Below, one piece after another: positions 25,649 to 34,823 of a DNA stretch of 64,000 bases (within the stretch, counting starts at the first letter, position 1; the number at the start of each line of letters is the position of its first letter). Position numbers and translations under genes: made by a program. Location: NCBI GenBank assembly GCA_934234185.1, contig CAKQHO010000003.1, positions 1 through 64,000 of the forward strand, given 5' to 3'. The notes beneath the pieces were generated by a model that did no database searches, had not been told where the DNA came from, and worked only from the letters and a program-made list of their open reading frames with translations. The stretch comes from an uncultured Psychrobacillus sp. GTDB lineage: Bacteria; Bacillota; Bacilli; Bacillales_A; Planococcaceae.

Positions 25649-27370
25649 ATGATTAGGAAATTTTTTGCCTTTTACAAACCACACAAGCGTCTATTTCTTA
25701 TAGACTTCTCCAGTGCTGTGTTTGTTGCAATTCTAGAACTCGCTTTCCCAGTTGCAGTTCAGTGGTTTATCGATGTGTTGTTGCCACAAGGAGATTGGAA
25801 TACAATCGTACGTGTCAGTATACTACTTTTATTTGTATATATCATTAGTACATTTCTCCAATTTATCGTCAGTTATCTAGGACATAAGCTTGGAATCAAT
25901 ATCGAAACAGATATGAGACAGAAGCTATTTAACCATGTACAAAGACAATCATTTCGCTTTTTTGATAATACGAAAACGGGCCATGTTATGAGTCGAATTA
26001 CCAACGATTTATTTGATATCGGGGAATTGGCTCATCACGGTCCAGAGGATCTTTTTATTGCAGTTATGACATTAGTCGGGGCTTTTACTATCATGTTCAA
26101 CATTAACCCAGAGCTTGCAGTGATAGCTATCGTTATGGTTCCCTTCCTTTCCATTGTTGCGACCTATGGAAATATGATGATGAATAGAGCGTGGAAACAA
26201 ATGTATGCTAAAATAGCAGACGTCAACGCTAGAGTAGAGGATAGTGTTTCTGGAGTGCGTGTAGTTCAGTCTTTTACAAATGAACAATTTGAAATGGACC
26301 GTTTCCAGCAAGATAACGGAAAATTTCGTTTAGCAAAGCTGAAAGCATATAAGGTAATGGCTGGTACACATTCAAGTATCTTTATGATGACCCGCTTAGT
26401 TACTTTAGTGGTATTAGTAGTCGGATCTTGGTTTTCTTTCCAAGGTACGATGTCTAATGGGGAATTAGTTAGTTTCATTTTATATGTCAACGTATTAATC
26501 AAACCAGTTGATAAAATTACTGCTTTATTGGAGCTTTATCCAAAAGGAATGGCTGGTTTCAAACGTTTCTTGGAGCTAGTAGAGCAAGAGCCAGAGATTG
26601 AGGACAAGCCTAACGCCTTGGAAATAAAGCATTTAGCAGGAAATATAAACTTTGAAAATGTAAGTTTCCGTTATGATGCGCATAAAAAAGTTTTAGACTC
26701 TATAGATCTATCCATTAACGCTGGAGAAACTATAGCATTTGTCGGTCCATCTGGTGCTGGTAAAACGACAATTTGTTCATTAATTCCTCGTTTCTACGAA
26801 ATTGACGAGGGTGCCATCACTATCGACGGCCTTAATATCCAAGATATTAAATTACAATCTCTTCGCTCTCAGATAGGGATTGTGCAACAGGATGTATTTT
26901 TGTTTACCGGTACCATTCGGGAAAATATTGCTTACGGTAAGAGGGATGCCTCAGAGGAAGAAATAAGGAATGCAGCGAAAAAAGCTCACTTAGAAGGACT
27001 CATTGCTTCTTTGCCAGATGGATATGATACACAAATAGGCGAAAGAGGATTAAAGCTATCTGGAGGACAAAAACAGCGATTAGCAATTGCAAGGATGTTC
27101 TTGAAGAATCCACCAATACTCATTCTCGATGAAGCCACTTCTGCCTTAGATACAGAAACAGAAAAAATTATTCAGCAATCTCTAATGGAACTTGCAGAAA
27201 ATCGCACTACCCTTATCATTGCCCATCGACTTGCTACCATACGTGATGCAGACAGAGTGGTAGTGGTAACCGAAGATGGCATTGCAGAAGATGGAACTTA
27301 CAGTGAATTAGTGAAGAAGGACGGAGTTTTCGCTCGTCTCCACAACATCCAATACCAACAATTATATTAA
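25649..27370 (+). CDS. ABC exporter half-transporter, probably homodimeric (YgaD-like)
   Basis: A multidrug-type ABC exporter half of 573 residues with six helices and one nucleotide-binding domain. Walker A GPSGAGKTT, signature LSGGQKQR, Walker B ILILDEATSALD and H-loop IIAHRLATI are all canonical, which suits a homodimer, unlike the pair at 775-4324. The N-terminal part strongly resembles what I recall of B. subtilis YgaD. The ATG at 25649 is used; the upstream GTG at 25640 sits on the AAAGGG ribosome binding site. The substrate is unknown. It is monocistronic. Confidence 0.88.
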   Translation: MIRKFFAFYKPHKRLFLIDFSSAVFVAILELAFPVAVQWFIDVLLPQGDWNTIVRVSILLLFVYIISTFLQFIVSYLGHKLGINIETDMRQKLFNHVQRQSFRFFDNTKTGHVMSRITNDLFDIGELAHHGPEDLFIAVMTLVGAFTIMFNINPELAVIAIVMVPFLSIVATYGNMMMNRAWKQMYAKIADVNARVEDSVSGVRVVQSFTNEQFEMDRFQQDNGKFRLAKLKAYKVMAGTHSSIFMMTRLVTLVVLVVGSWFSFQGTMSNGELVSFILYVNVLIKPVDKITALLELYPKGMAGFKRFLELVEQEPEIEDKPNALEIKHLAGNINFENVSFRYDAHKKVLDSIDLSINAGETIAFVGPSGAGKTTICSLIPRFYEIDEGAITIDGLNIQDIKLQSLRSQIGIVQQDVFLFTGTIRENIAYGKRDASEEEIRNAAKKAHLEGLIASLPDGYDTQIGERGLKLSGGQKQRLAIARMFLKNPPILILDEATSALDTETEKIIQQSLMELAENRTTLIIAHRLATIRDADRVVVVTEDGIAEDGTYSELVKKDGVFARLHNIQYQQLY

Positions 27371-27408
27371 GAAAAGCATAGGCGCCTGTTCTGCCAATAA
27401 AATTCAAA

Positions 27409-27445
27409 AAACCAGGAAAAAGGATAAAACCTTCTTCCCTGGTTT
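27409..27445. terminator. bidirectional terminator between the ABC exporter and hflX
   Basis: Arms AAACCAGG and CCTGGTTT with a second inner AGG/CCT pair; T-runs flank it on both strands. Confidence 0.8.
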
Positions 27446-27451
27446 TTATTT

Positions 27452-28720
27452 CTAGCCATTTACATATTCTTCATATCGCTTATAATCAGATTTTTTCAAC
27501 TCCACCTGAATCAACGTTCCTTCTTCTTCGTAAGAGGTAGATTGGATGGAAGCATGTTCATTTAAATAATTCAAAACCTCTCCTCTGTCAAATGGTATTA
27601 ACATAGAGCACTGAACGTAATCTGAGAAAATGTGTTTCTTAATTATATCTAACAACTGCTCTAAGCCCGTTCCCTCTTTTGCTGAAATCCAAATATTATT
27701 ACCATTAACGTACGGATAAGGAAGATCCGCTTCGTCGGACTTGTTGTAAACAAAGATGGTAGGAACGTCTTCTACTCCGATGTCTAGAAGTGTTTTGTTG
27801 GTGACATCCATCATATATCGATGCTCTTCATTTGATACATCCACCACGTGCAGCAGTAGGTTCGCATCTCTAGCTTCTTCTAGTGTAGAGCGAAAAGCCT
27901 TTACAAGATGCGTTGGAAGCTTACTAACAAATCCTACAGTATCAGTAAGTAAAAATTCCTTTTGATCTTGAAGCCTAATTTGCCTTACGGATGTCTCCAA
28001 GGTAGCAAAAAGCATGTCCTTTTCAAATACCTGCTTATTCGTTTCTTGCCCTACCATTCGAAGTACTTGATTCATAATAGTGGATTTACCTGCATTCGTG
28101 TAACCTACAAGAGAAACAACAGGTACTTGGTTTTTTCGTCTTTGCTTTCTTTGCGTTTCCCGTTGATCCTTCACTTGCTCTAACTCTCGCTTCAGCTTTG
28201 CTATTTGATCTTCAATTTTCCGTCTATCTAGCTCCAGTTTCGTTTCTCCCGCACCACGGTTTCGGAAACCTCCTCCAGTTCCTCCACCCTGTCTACCTAA
28301 AGAAGCACGTAGCCCGACTAGTCTCGGCAACATGTATTGCAGTTGAGCGAGCTCTACCTGCATTTGTGCTTCGTTAGTTTTTGCTCGACGCCCAAAGATA
28401 TCTAAAATAAGCATAGTACGATCGATTACTTTACATTCCAGATCTTTCTCCAAATTACGAATCTGTGAAGGAGATAGCTCATCATTAAATATAACTAAAT
28501 TTGCATCATTTGCATCGTATAAGTTTTTTATTTCTTCTACTTTTCCAGTTCCAACATAATGTGATGAATTTACTCTTTCTAAGCCCTGTGTAATCTCTCC
28601 TACCACTTCTACATCAAGTGCTTTAGCAAGATTGCGCAATTCCTCTAGCTCATAATCAAAGTGCTCATGATGCTGTAGTTTTACAGCAACTAAGATTGCT
28701 TTTTCCAATAATTGTTCCAT
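27452..28720 (-). CDS. hflX: ribosome-associated GTPase HflX
   Basis: A GTPase of 422 residues that splits stalled or hibernating ribosomes after stress. The N-terminal HflX domain contains the YVGTGKVEEI motif, and a Gly-rich loop (GGTGGGFRNRGAGETKLE) leads into a coiled-coil helical bundle. The G domain follows with GYTNAGKST (G1), DTVGF (G3) and NKSD (G4). Length matches B. subtilis YnbA. It is downstream of the VOC gene by 14 bases and probably co-transcribed with it. Confidence 0.95.
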   Translation of the reverse strand: MEQLLEKAILVAVKLQHHEHFDYELEELRNLAKALDVEVVGEITQGLERVNSSHYVGTGKVEEIKNLYDANDANLVIFNDELSPSQIRNLEKDLECKVIDRTMLILDIFGRRAKTNEAQMQVELAQLQYMLPRLVGLRASLGRQGGGTGGGFRNRGAGETKLELDRRKIEDQIAKLKRELEQVKDQRETQRKQRRKNQVPVVSLVGYTNAGKSTIMNQVLRMVGQETNKQVFEKDMLFATLETSVRQIRLQDQKEFLLTDTVGFVSKLPTHLVKAFRSTLEEARDANLLLHVVDVSNEEHRYMMDVTNKTLLDIGVEDVPTIFVYNKSDEADLPYPYVNGNNIWISAKEGTGLEQLLDIIKKHIFSDYVQCSMLIPFDRGEVLNYLNEHASIQSTSYEEEGTLIQVELKKSDYKRYEEYVNG

Positions 28721-28734
28721 TATAAAGCCTCCCT

Positions 28735-29478
28735 TTAGACAAAGCGATAGACAGCCTGCTCATATTCGATTACTTCCTTCTTACCTAGTCCCTCTATATA
28801 TATATTTGCAAGTCTTTCTCTTTCATGACTCTTTATACACGTAAAAGTCAACCTCGTGTTTCCCAAAAGGAGTACTCCATCCTCCACTTTCTTTAATCCA
28901 AAATAGTTTATCCATTTCTCTATTATTCCCCTTGGATTCCTAACGTGAAACTCACATTCTCGGATAGATTGCTGAAGATTCTCTTCTGTTACAGCACCCT
29001 CATCTTTTAGACGAAGATATCGTACATCATCTGGCTCCTCCCATTGAATTAAAAAAGGGCTTGGAAGAGAACTATTAACTTTCTCTTGTATAAATAACAT
29101 TTTCCACTTTCTAATTATTCCAGATGTTGTTTTTCTTTCAGCTTGTAAAACACCCGAAGTTTCTATACCTTTTGACTTCAATCTTTTGTCTACACCCTCT
29201 ATGTCATTTGTGCGGATACAAATGTTTCCGAAGCCAGGTCCTAGTTCTAAATCGTGGAGCAACAAGTTTATTAAAGGATGATTGGCTTTAATAGCAATAT
29301 CTTTATCCTCTATCGCAAGCCATTCTATATAGCTATTTTCTGTATATAACAAAGCATTATGCGTTCCCCAATTAACATGCCGACCTCCCTCAACAGCGTG
29401 AAATCCTTTCTCTTTCCAATTTTCTGCAACTTCTGAAGGTTTTTTTGTTACTTGATGAACTATATGATCCAATAACAC
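28735..29478 (-). CDS. VOC/glyoxalase-like domain protein
   Basis: About 247 residues with the glyoxalase-like fold: the opening LLDHIVHQV, followed by RHVNWGTHNALLY and the metal-side ENSYIEWLAIED, is the pattern of glyoxalase_3-type proteins. A second half with lower similarity ends the protein. The substrate is unknown. The likely start is the GTG at 29478, seven bases after AGGTGG; upstream in-frame codons would lack a ribosome binding site. It precedes hflX by 14 bases and follows a strong terminator, so it heads a two-gene unit. Confidence 0.72.
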   Translation of the reverse strand: MLLDHIVHQVTKKPSEVAENWKEKGFHAVEGGRHVNWGTHNALLYTENSYIEWLAIEDKDIAIKANHPLINLLLHDLELGPGFGNICIRTNDIEGVDKRLKSKGIETSGVLQAERKTTSGIIRKWKMLFIQEKVNSSLPSPFLIQWEEPDDVRYLRLKDEGAVTEENLQQSIRECEFHVRNPRGIIEKWINYFGLKKVEDGVLLLGNTRLTFTCIKSHERERLANIYIEGLGKKEVIEYEQAVYRFV

Positions 29479-29520
29479 CTTACCACCACCTATTCGTATC
29501 CTTATTATACAACACAAATA

Positions 29521-29544
29521 AAAAGCATCGTTGTCGATGCTTTT
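29521..29544 (-). terminator. intrinsic terminator of the acyl-CoA synthetase gene
   Basis: Perfect ten-base arms AAAAGCATCG and CGATGCTTTT with a four-base loop and T-rich flank on the minus strand. It separates this gene from the VOC-hflX unit. Confidence 0.85.
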
Positions 29545-29594
29545 GAAACGTTATGAGAATTATATTTTGTCGATTTCCCGGGAAATAGATCCTT

Positions 29595-31226
29595 TTATGC
29601 TTCAACCTTTTGTCTGGACATTTCTCTTAGGAGAAACTTTTGTATTTTTCCGGAGGCTGTCATTGGATAAGAATCAATAAATTCAACATATTTTGGAATT
29701 TTATGAAACGAGATTTTCCCTTTGCAATATTCTTTTAACTCTTCTACAGTTAAGCTCGCCCCTGCTTTTAGAATAATCCAAGCCATTAACTCTTCTCCAT
29801 ATTTTTCATCCGGAACACCTACGACCTGGACGTCTTGTATCAATGGATGCTGATATAAAAATTCCTCTACCTCTTTTGGATAAATATTTTCTCCACCTCG
29901 TATGACCATATCCTTCATACGACCGGTAATATCTATATATCCCTCCTCATCCATCACAGCAATATCACCTGTATGTAGCCACCCATTTGAATCTATTGCC
30001 GCTTTAGTAGCCTCTTCATTTTTGTAATATCCCTTCATCACTAAATAGCCTCTAGTACAGAGCTCTCCAGGAACACCGGAAGGGGTATCTTCCCCGGTAG
30101 CAGGGTCAATTATCTTCACCTCTACCCCTGGGTGAGCTTTCCCTACGGATGATACTCTTTTTTCAATAGCGTCATCCGTTTTCGTTTGCGTAATTACTGG
30201 TGAGGATTCTGTTTGGCCATACGCAATCGTTATTTCAGAAGCACCCATCTCATTCATTACTTTTTTCATCACTTCCATTGGACATATGGACCCCGCCATT
30301 ATTCCAGTTCGAAGTGAAGTTAGATTATATTGCTTGAAGTCTGGATGATTTAGCTCTGCTATAAACATAGTTGGAACCCCATGCAGGGCTGTACACTTTT
30401 CATCTTGTACGTATTGAAGAACCTTTTCTGGTGCAAATTGCTCTAATATGACCATTGTCGAGCCATGCGTGACAGATGCTATTGTTCCCATTACACATCC
30501 AAAGCAATGAAAGAATGGTACAGGGATACATAATCGATCATTTTCCGTCAGATGGATGTAATCTCCAACAAGCTGGCCATTATTTATAATATTTCGATGA
30601 GTTAGCATAACACCCTTCGGAAACCCTGTAGTTCCGGATGTGTATTGTATATTTATAACATTTTCATTATGAAGCGCTTTCATTGCAGCTTCTAAGCTTT
30701 CATCGGAAATATCGTTTGCATATGCTAATAATTCCGACCACTTAAATATGCCTGGATAATCATTTTCACTCATGACTATCACTCTCTTAAAGTGTGGTAA
30801 TTTTAGCGACTCAATCTTTCCTTTTTCTGCAGTGTTAATTTCTGGGCAAATTGACTTAATAATTTCTAAGTATGAAGTTCCTTTAAATGATTCACATAAT
30901 ATGAGAGTGGTAGCATCCGATTGTTGTAGGAGGTATTCTAATTCCTTTTCCTGATAATTAGTATTTACCGTTACTAGAACAGCACCCATCTTACCAGTGG
31001 CAAATTGACTTAATAACCATTCTCTTTTATTATCTGACCATATGGCTACATGTTCCCCTTTTTGAATCCCCATTCCTAAAAATGCTTTAGCAAGCTCGTC
31101 CGTCTCCTGATCGAACTCTTTATATGTTTTTCTTATCCCGTGCTCAGGATATACATATGCCTCGTGCTCTGGGAAACTACTTGCAGCCGATTTTAGGATT
31201 TCAGCCATTGTTCTTTCATTTAACAT
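29595..31226 (-). CDS. AMP-forming acyl-CoA synthetase (YngI-like)
   Basis: A 543-residue member of the ANL adenylating family that activates a fatty or other carboxylic acid to its CoA thioester. The ATP-binding loop YTSGTTGFPKG, the A5 motif AYGQTESSP, the A7/A8 region NGWLHTGDIAVMDEEGY with DMVIRGGENIYPKEVE, and the catalytic Lys in TASGKIQKF are intact. Its overall form fits B. subtilis YngI-type medium-chain ligases. The ATG at 31226 has AAAGGGGAG upstream; fourteen further in-frame codons are not used. It is divergent from the methyltransferase gene. Confidence 0.9.
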   Translation of the reverse strand: MLNERTMAEILKSAASSFPEHEAYVYPEHGIRKTYKEFDQETDELAKAFLGMGIQKGEHVAIWSDNKREWLLSQFATGKMGAVLVTVNTNYQEKELEYLLQQSDATTLILCESFKGTSYLEIIKSICPEINTAEKGKIESLKLPHFKRVIVMSENDYPGIFKWSELLAYANDISDESLEAAMKALHNENVINIQYTSGTTGFPKGVMLTHRNIINNGQLVGDYIHLTENDRLCIPVPFFHCFGCVMGTIASVTHGSTMVILEQFAPEKVLQYVQDEKCTALHGVPTMFIAELNHPDFKQYNLTSLRTGIMAGSICPMEVMKKVMNEMGASEITIAYGQTESSPVITQTKTDDAIEKRVSSVGKAHPGVEVKIIDPATGEDTPSGVPGELCTRGYLVMKGYYKNEEATKAAIDSNGWLHTGDIAVMDEEGYIDITGRMKDMVIRGGENIYPKEVEEFLYQHPLIQDVQVVGVPDEKYGEELMAWIILKAGASLTVEELKEYCKGKISFHKIPKYVEFIDSYPMTASGKIQKFLLREMSRQKVEA

Positions 31227-31444
31227 ACCAATCTCCCCTTTCGATTGATGCACTATTAATATTATCACAACATTCTGAACACGTTAAGTGAAGTCCAATT
31301 TTTTTCCTCTTATATAAAACACACTTTTATCTATTAATGAAAACTAAAGTACATGAGTAAAAGCTATCACTCTCCTTTCACCAATAAAACCTCTTCCTGT
31401 GGTAAACTATCCACATAGTAAAACATAAAAAAGAAGGCGATTGT

Positions 31445-32608
31445 ATGGACCTCCAAGAGATGAAGGAAAACCTAATAGAGAAAATTCAAGCTAAGCAACT
31501 CGTTGCGGCTACCTTTAGCCAGCCACGCACTAAGTCGAATGAATTGAGAAGAGTAAAACTTAAGCCAATCGACATTAAAAATGTATATTACATCCAATTA
31601 GAATACCAATATGAACAAGTTTTAAAGCATGAAAATGTACCATTAGCTGAATTCCCTAACAAACTAGATGATTTATTAGAGCTGTTTAGACAAATACTTG
31701 CTGATTTCATAACCGAAAAAATTCATATTCAGCTGTCAAAGAAAAATAAGGTCATGTGGAAGACAGAAGTTTTAGCTACACCTAAAAAGGTTGATCTATC
31801 TCATAACAGAAAAAAAAATTATTTATTAGACGAGCAAACCCCTTACCCTTTTCTAATACGCTTAGGAGTACAGAGCCCTGAGGGTAAAGTAAAAAAACAA
31901 AAATACGATAAGTTTAAACAAATTAACCGCTTCATTGAATTCATTGACGATTCGATTGACTATCTTCCGAAGGATAAACAAATAAGAATTTTAGACTTTG
32001 GTTCAGGAAAATCCTACTTAACCTTTGCCCTGTATCATTATCTAAGAATTGAAAAGGGACTCAACATTAAAGTAACAGGCCTCGATTTAAAAAAGGAAGT
32101 AATTGAGGAATGTGCTAAGATTGCAAAGGATCTTGGTTATGAACAATTAGAATTTTTAGTTGGGGATATTAATGATTACAACGAGGAAACGTCTGTAGAC
32201 ATGGTGGTTACACTTCATGCATGCGATGTTGCCACTGATATGGCATTGGCACGAGCAGTAAAATGGGGAGCAGAAGTTATTCTAAGTGTTCCCTGCTGCC
32301 AGCATGAGCTTAATAGACAACTCAACGCTCCCCAACTTGACTTAATGCTAAAGCATGGACTTATAAGAGAAAGATTTGCTGCACTTGCTACCGATTCTAT
32401 TCGTGCTGAAATTCTTACAATGGTTGGCTATGAAGCTCAGCTTTTAGAATTTATTGATATGGAAAACACACCCAAAAACATTCTTATAAGAGCCTATAAA
32501 AACGGAAAAAAACCATCCATGGAACAAAAAAAGAACTATCAACAATTCAAACAATTATTGAATGTCCAGCCTTTCCTGGAAAATGAATTAAAAGATTATT
32601 TTTCTTAA
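31445..32608 (+). CDS. SAM-dependent methyltransferase (METTL25/GSTCD-like, Methyltransf_32)
   Basis: A 387-residue protein with an N-terminal domain of 140 residues of unknown type and a class I methyltransferase domain. The SAM loop is ILDFGSGKSYLTFAL near residue 185, followed by TGLDLKKEVI. The family hallmark VTLHACDVATDMAL and the VPCCQHEL motif come next. Related proteins occur in many Bacillales and in eukaryotes (METTL25); the bacterial substrate is not known to me. The ATG lies behind an AAGAAGGCG site. It is a single-gene unit with its own terminator. Confidence 0.82.
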   Translation: MDLQEMKENLIEKIQAKQLVAATFSQPRTKSNELRRVKLKPIDIKNVYYIQLEYQYEQVLKHENVPLAEFPNKLDDLLELFRQILADFITEKIHIQLSKKNKVMWKTEVLATPKKVDLSHNRKKNYLLDEQTPYPFLIRLGVQSPEGKVKKQKYDKFKQINRFIEFIDDSIDYLPKDKQIRILDFGSGKSYLTFALYHYLRIEKGLNIKVTGLDLKKEVIEECAKIAKDLGYEQLEFLVGDINDYNEETSVDMVVTLHACDVATDMALARAVKWGAEVILSVPCCQHELNRQLNAPQLDLMLKHGLIRERFAALATDSIRAEILTMVGYEAQLLEFIDMENTPKNILIRAYKNGKKPSMEQKKNYQQFKQLLNVQPFLENELKDYFS

Positions 32609-32618
32609 AATAGAGTAA

Positions 32619-32644
32619 TCCCAAAAGCTAAATTACTTTTGGGA
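32619..32644 (+). terminator. intrinsic terminator of the methyltransferase gene
   Basis: Perfect nine-base arms TCCCAAAAG and CTTTTGGGA with an eight-base loop, then a T-rich stretch on the plus strand. Confidence 0.8.
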
Positions 32645-32668
32645 TACTTTTATTTCTTCATGCTCTTT

Positions 32669-33955
32669 TTATAGCTCTTGTCTTAAAGCCTGAATTACAT
32701 CAATTTTTGTCGCTTTTTTAGCCGGTCTCCATCCAGAGATCATTGCCACACCAATACTTATGGATGCTGCAATTACAACTAGCTGCCAAGGAATAAGAGA
32801 AAAAATTAGTGTCATATCTCCCAGACCTTCATCTAAAACAGAAGAGAGGATAAACGGCAGCAGCAAATTTGCTAGGTAACTTACTATATAGGAAATGATT
32901 ACTGCTAGGATTGTTCCAATAACACCAATCCAGGCACTTTCCATTAAAAATAGACGTCTAATTAGCTTAGGACTAGCCCCTATCGCTTTCATTACTCCTA
33001 TTTCTCTCGTTCTTTCTGTTACAGCCATTGTCATCGTGTTAAATATACCGATGGAAGAGATTAAGACAGCAATTGTGCCAATAAAAATAAGACCGATTTT
33101 AAATGCCAGAAAGAAAACATCTATCTGCTCCAGCTGCTCGGAAACAGAGTATATTTGATAGCCTTTTTCTTTTAATTTTTCTGTAGCAGTTTTAACCTTC
33201 TCGAGGCTAGCTGCATAAATTTTTGTTGTCGTATAGGTCATTCCTTCTGCATCATCTATATGCGCAGTATATACCTTCTCTATTGCAGGCAACCAAGCAT
33301 TATCTATCAATACGGTCGTATCTACGATCCAGTCTTTCGCTGGATTATCCAGAATTCCTACTATTGTGTAAGTCCATTCCTCTGGATATGCCTGTTCCTC
33401 CTCATAGCTTTGAAGATTCATTGTTACTTTCTTTCCTAGAATAGAATCCTTAAATCCAGCAGAAGCAGAATCCCACTCCTCTCCCTGCTCTAATCTGTCA
33501 GCACGTTCCTCTTTTGTTAATAGGTTAGCAGCAAAGTGAAATCCCACCACAATCTCCTGATTATTTTTTGGAAATCTTCCTTCTGCTAGTTTTATGTTGG
33601 ACTTTTTCTCTTCTACAAAATCAGTCAGAGCCAGCCTTCCATCTATTGCTCTGTCCTCTAAATGAAAAGAAGAAATTAAGTTAAATTCAGTTCTTTGAAC
33701 TATTGCCTCAATTCCTTCCACAGACCTGATCTCTTCAACATCCATGTCTATTCCACCTTGATAAACCTCTATCTCTGTAATGGCCTGATCTTGTAAAATT
33801 TCTTGCCTTAATGTTTCCTGTACACCAAACCCTATAGAAGCTAAAACGATTAAAAAAGCACAGCCTATCGTGGCGGCTAAAACTGTCATAAACACTCTTA
33901 GTCTATTCTTTTTAATATGCTGACGAACAAAGTCAACTTGATCTCTAAATAACAT
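32669..33955 (-). CDS. ABC transporter permease (MacB/FtsX type)
   Basis: A 428-residue permease with one N-terminal helix, a large extracytoplasmic MacB-type domain (about residues 45-280) and three C-terminal helices. The FtsX domain shows VTERTREIGVMKAIGASPKLIRRLFLMES. The C terminus RPAKKATKIDVIQALR is typical of this family. It lies 14 bases downstream of its ATPase gene, forming a two-component transporter that may export a peptide or lipoprotein-like substrate or act mechanically on the envelope. No membrane-fusion (YknX-like) subunit is adjacent. Confidence 0.85.
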   Translation of the reverse strand: MLFRDQVDFVRQHIKKNRLRVFMTVLAATIGCAFLIVLASIGFGVQETLRQEILQDQAITEIEVYQGGIDMDVEEIRSVEGIEAIVQRTEFNLISSFHLEDRAIDGRLALTDFVEEKKSNIKLAEGRFPKNNQEIVVGFHFAANLLTKEERADRLEQGEEWDSASAGFKDSILGKKVTMNLQSYEEEQAYPEEWTYTIVGILDNPAKDWIVDTTVLIDNAWLPAIEKVYTAHIDDAEGMTYTTTKIYAASLEKVKTATEKLKEKGYQIYSVSEQLEQIDVFFLAFKIGLIFIGTIAVLISSIGIFNTMTMAVTERTREIGVMKAIGASPKLIRRLFLMESAWIGVIGTILAVIISYIVSYLANLLLPFILSSVLDEGLGDMTLIFSLIPWQLVVIAASISIGVAMISGWRPAKKATKIDVIQALRQEL

Positions 33956-33969
33956 GTCTCTTCTCCTTT

Positions 33970-34644
33970 TTACTTTAAAATGCCATCATGCATTCTAAAT
34001 TGTCGGTGTGCGATGCTAGCTACCTCTTCATCATGCGTAATAATTACAAACGTAATTCCCAGCTCTTGATTTAAGGTTTGTATGAGAAGGAGAATATCCT
34101 GCTCTGTTTCTGAATCTAAACTACCGGTCGGTTCATCTGCAAAAATAATAGGAGGGTTTGTAATTAAAGCCCGAGCTATTCCGACTCTTTGCTGCTGTCC
34201 GCCAGACAGCTCATTAGGATAGTGATCTGCAACAGAAGCAAGCCCTACTCTCTCTACTAATTGCCGAACTTGGATATGTCTCTCCTTAGATGGGACACCC
34301 TTTAGCTTTAGAGGCAGCTCAATATTTTCAAAAGCAGTTAGCCCTGGCATCAATTGAAAATTTTGAAAGACGAAGCCAAAGTTTTCTAAACGGAACGCAG
34401 CAATCTCCTCCTCACTCATAGAGGCAGTTTCTATATTTTTTATTAAAATTGAGCCCTTTTCAGGCTTCATAAGACCAGCTATTGTATGTAATAGAGTAGA
34501 TTTTCCAGAGCCGCTTTTTCCAACTACAGATATGATTTCTCCTTCTTCTACATTAAAGGAAAGATTCTTTAAAACCGGGACTCTCTTTTCCTTGCCCTTC
34601 TTTCCAATCCAAAAGGTATGCTGCAATTCTCTTACCTGTATCAT
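33970..34644 (-). CDS. ABC transporter ATP-binding protein (MacB/LolD type)
   Basis: A 224-residue ATPase with Walker A GKSGSGKST, Q-loop region VFQNFQLMPGLTAFENIELPL, signature LSGGQQQR, Walker B IIFADEPTGSLD and H-loop ITHDEEVA. The DEPTGSLD form is characteristic of MacB/LolD/YknY ATPases. It precedes the permease gene and faces the sigV-like gene across a 179-base region rich in inverted repeats. The ATG follows GGAGGATAATAAAA. Confidence 0.92.
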   Translation of the reverse strand: MIQVRELQHTFWIGKKGKEKRVPVLKNLSFNVEEGEIISVVGKSGSGKSTLLHTIAGLMKPEKGSILIKNIETASMSEEEIAAFRLENFGFVFQNFQLMPGLTAFENIELPLKLKGVPSKERHIQVRQLVERVGLASVADHYPNELSGGQQQRVGIARALITNPPIIFADEPTGSLDSETEQDILLLIQTLNQELGITFVIITHDEEVASIAHRQFRMHDGILK

Positions 34645-34675
34645 TTTTATTATCCTCCTGCTCCTATTTGTTTCT

Positions 34676-34742
34676 TAAACTAAGTTTAGACCAATATTCT
34701 TAATATTTATGAAGGAGAATATTGAAGATTTTCTTAAGAATT
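34676..34742. repeat. cluster of inverted repeats in the divergent ABC/sigV region
   Basis: Three elements follow one another: TAAAC-TAA-GTTTA (34676-34688), a nine-base inverted repeat CAATATTCT with AGAATATTG spaced by 15 (34692-34724), and the palindrome TTCTTAAGAA (34731-34740). They lie where the ABC promoter should be and could be operators. Confidence 0.45.
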
Positions 34743-34758
34743 TTTTAGTGCAGGAGCT

Positions 34759-34788
34759 CCAAACTTTTTAGATCACTTATCCGTCTAA
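34759..34788 (+). promoter_or_regulatory. ECF-type (SigV-like) promoter of the sigma factor gene
   Basis: The element CCAAACTTTT (AAAC at 34761-34764) and the -10 CGTCTAA (34782-34788) are 17 bases apart. This is the layout of ECF promoters with AAC and CGTC cores, so the gene is probably autoregulated. Transcription would begin near 34795. Confidence 0.7.
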
Positions 34789-34823
34789 TGTTTATACGTC
34801 GAATAGACAAAAGGAGTTACTTT

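Noticed and set aside
29573..29586. Perfect 14-base palindrome ATTTCCCGGGAAAT
   Set aside because: It lies just inside the 3' flank of the acyl-CoA synthetase gene, before its terminator, with no promoter nearby; probably incidental.
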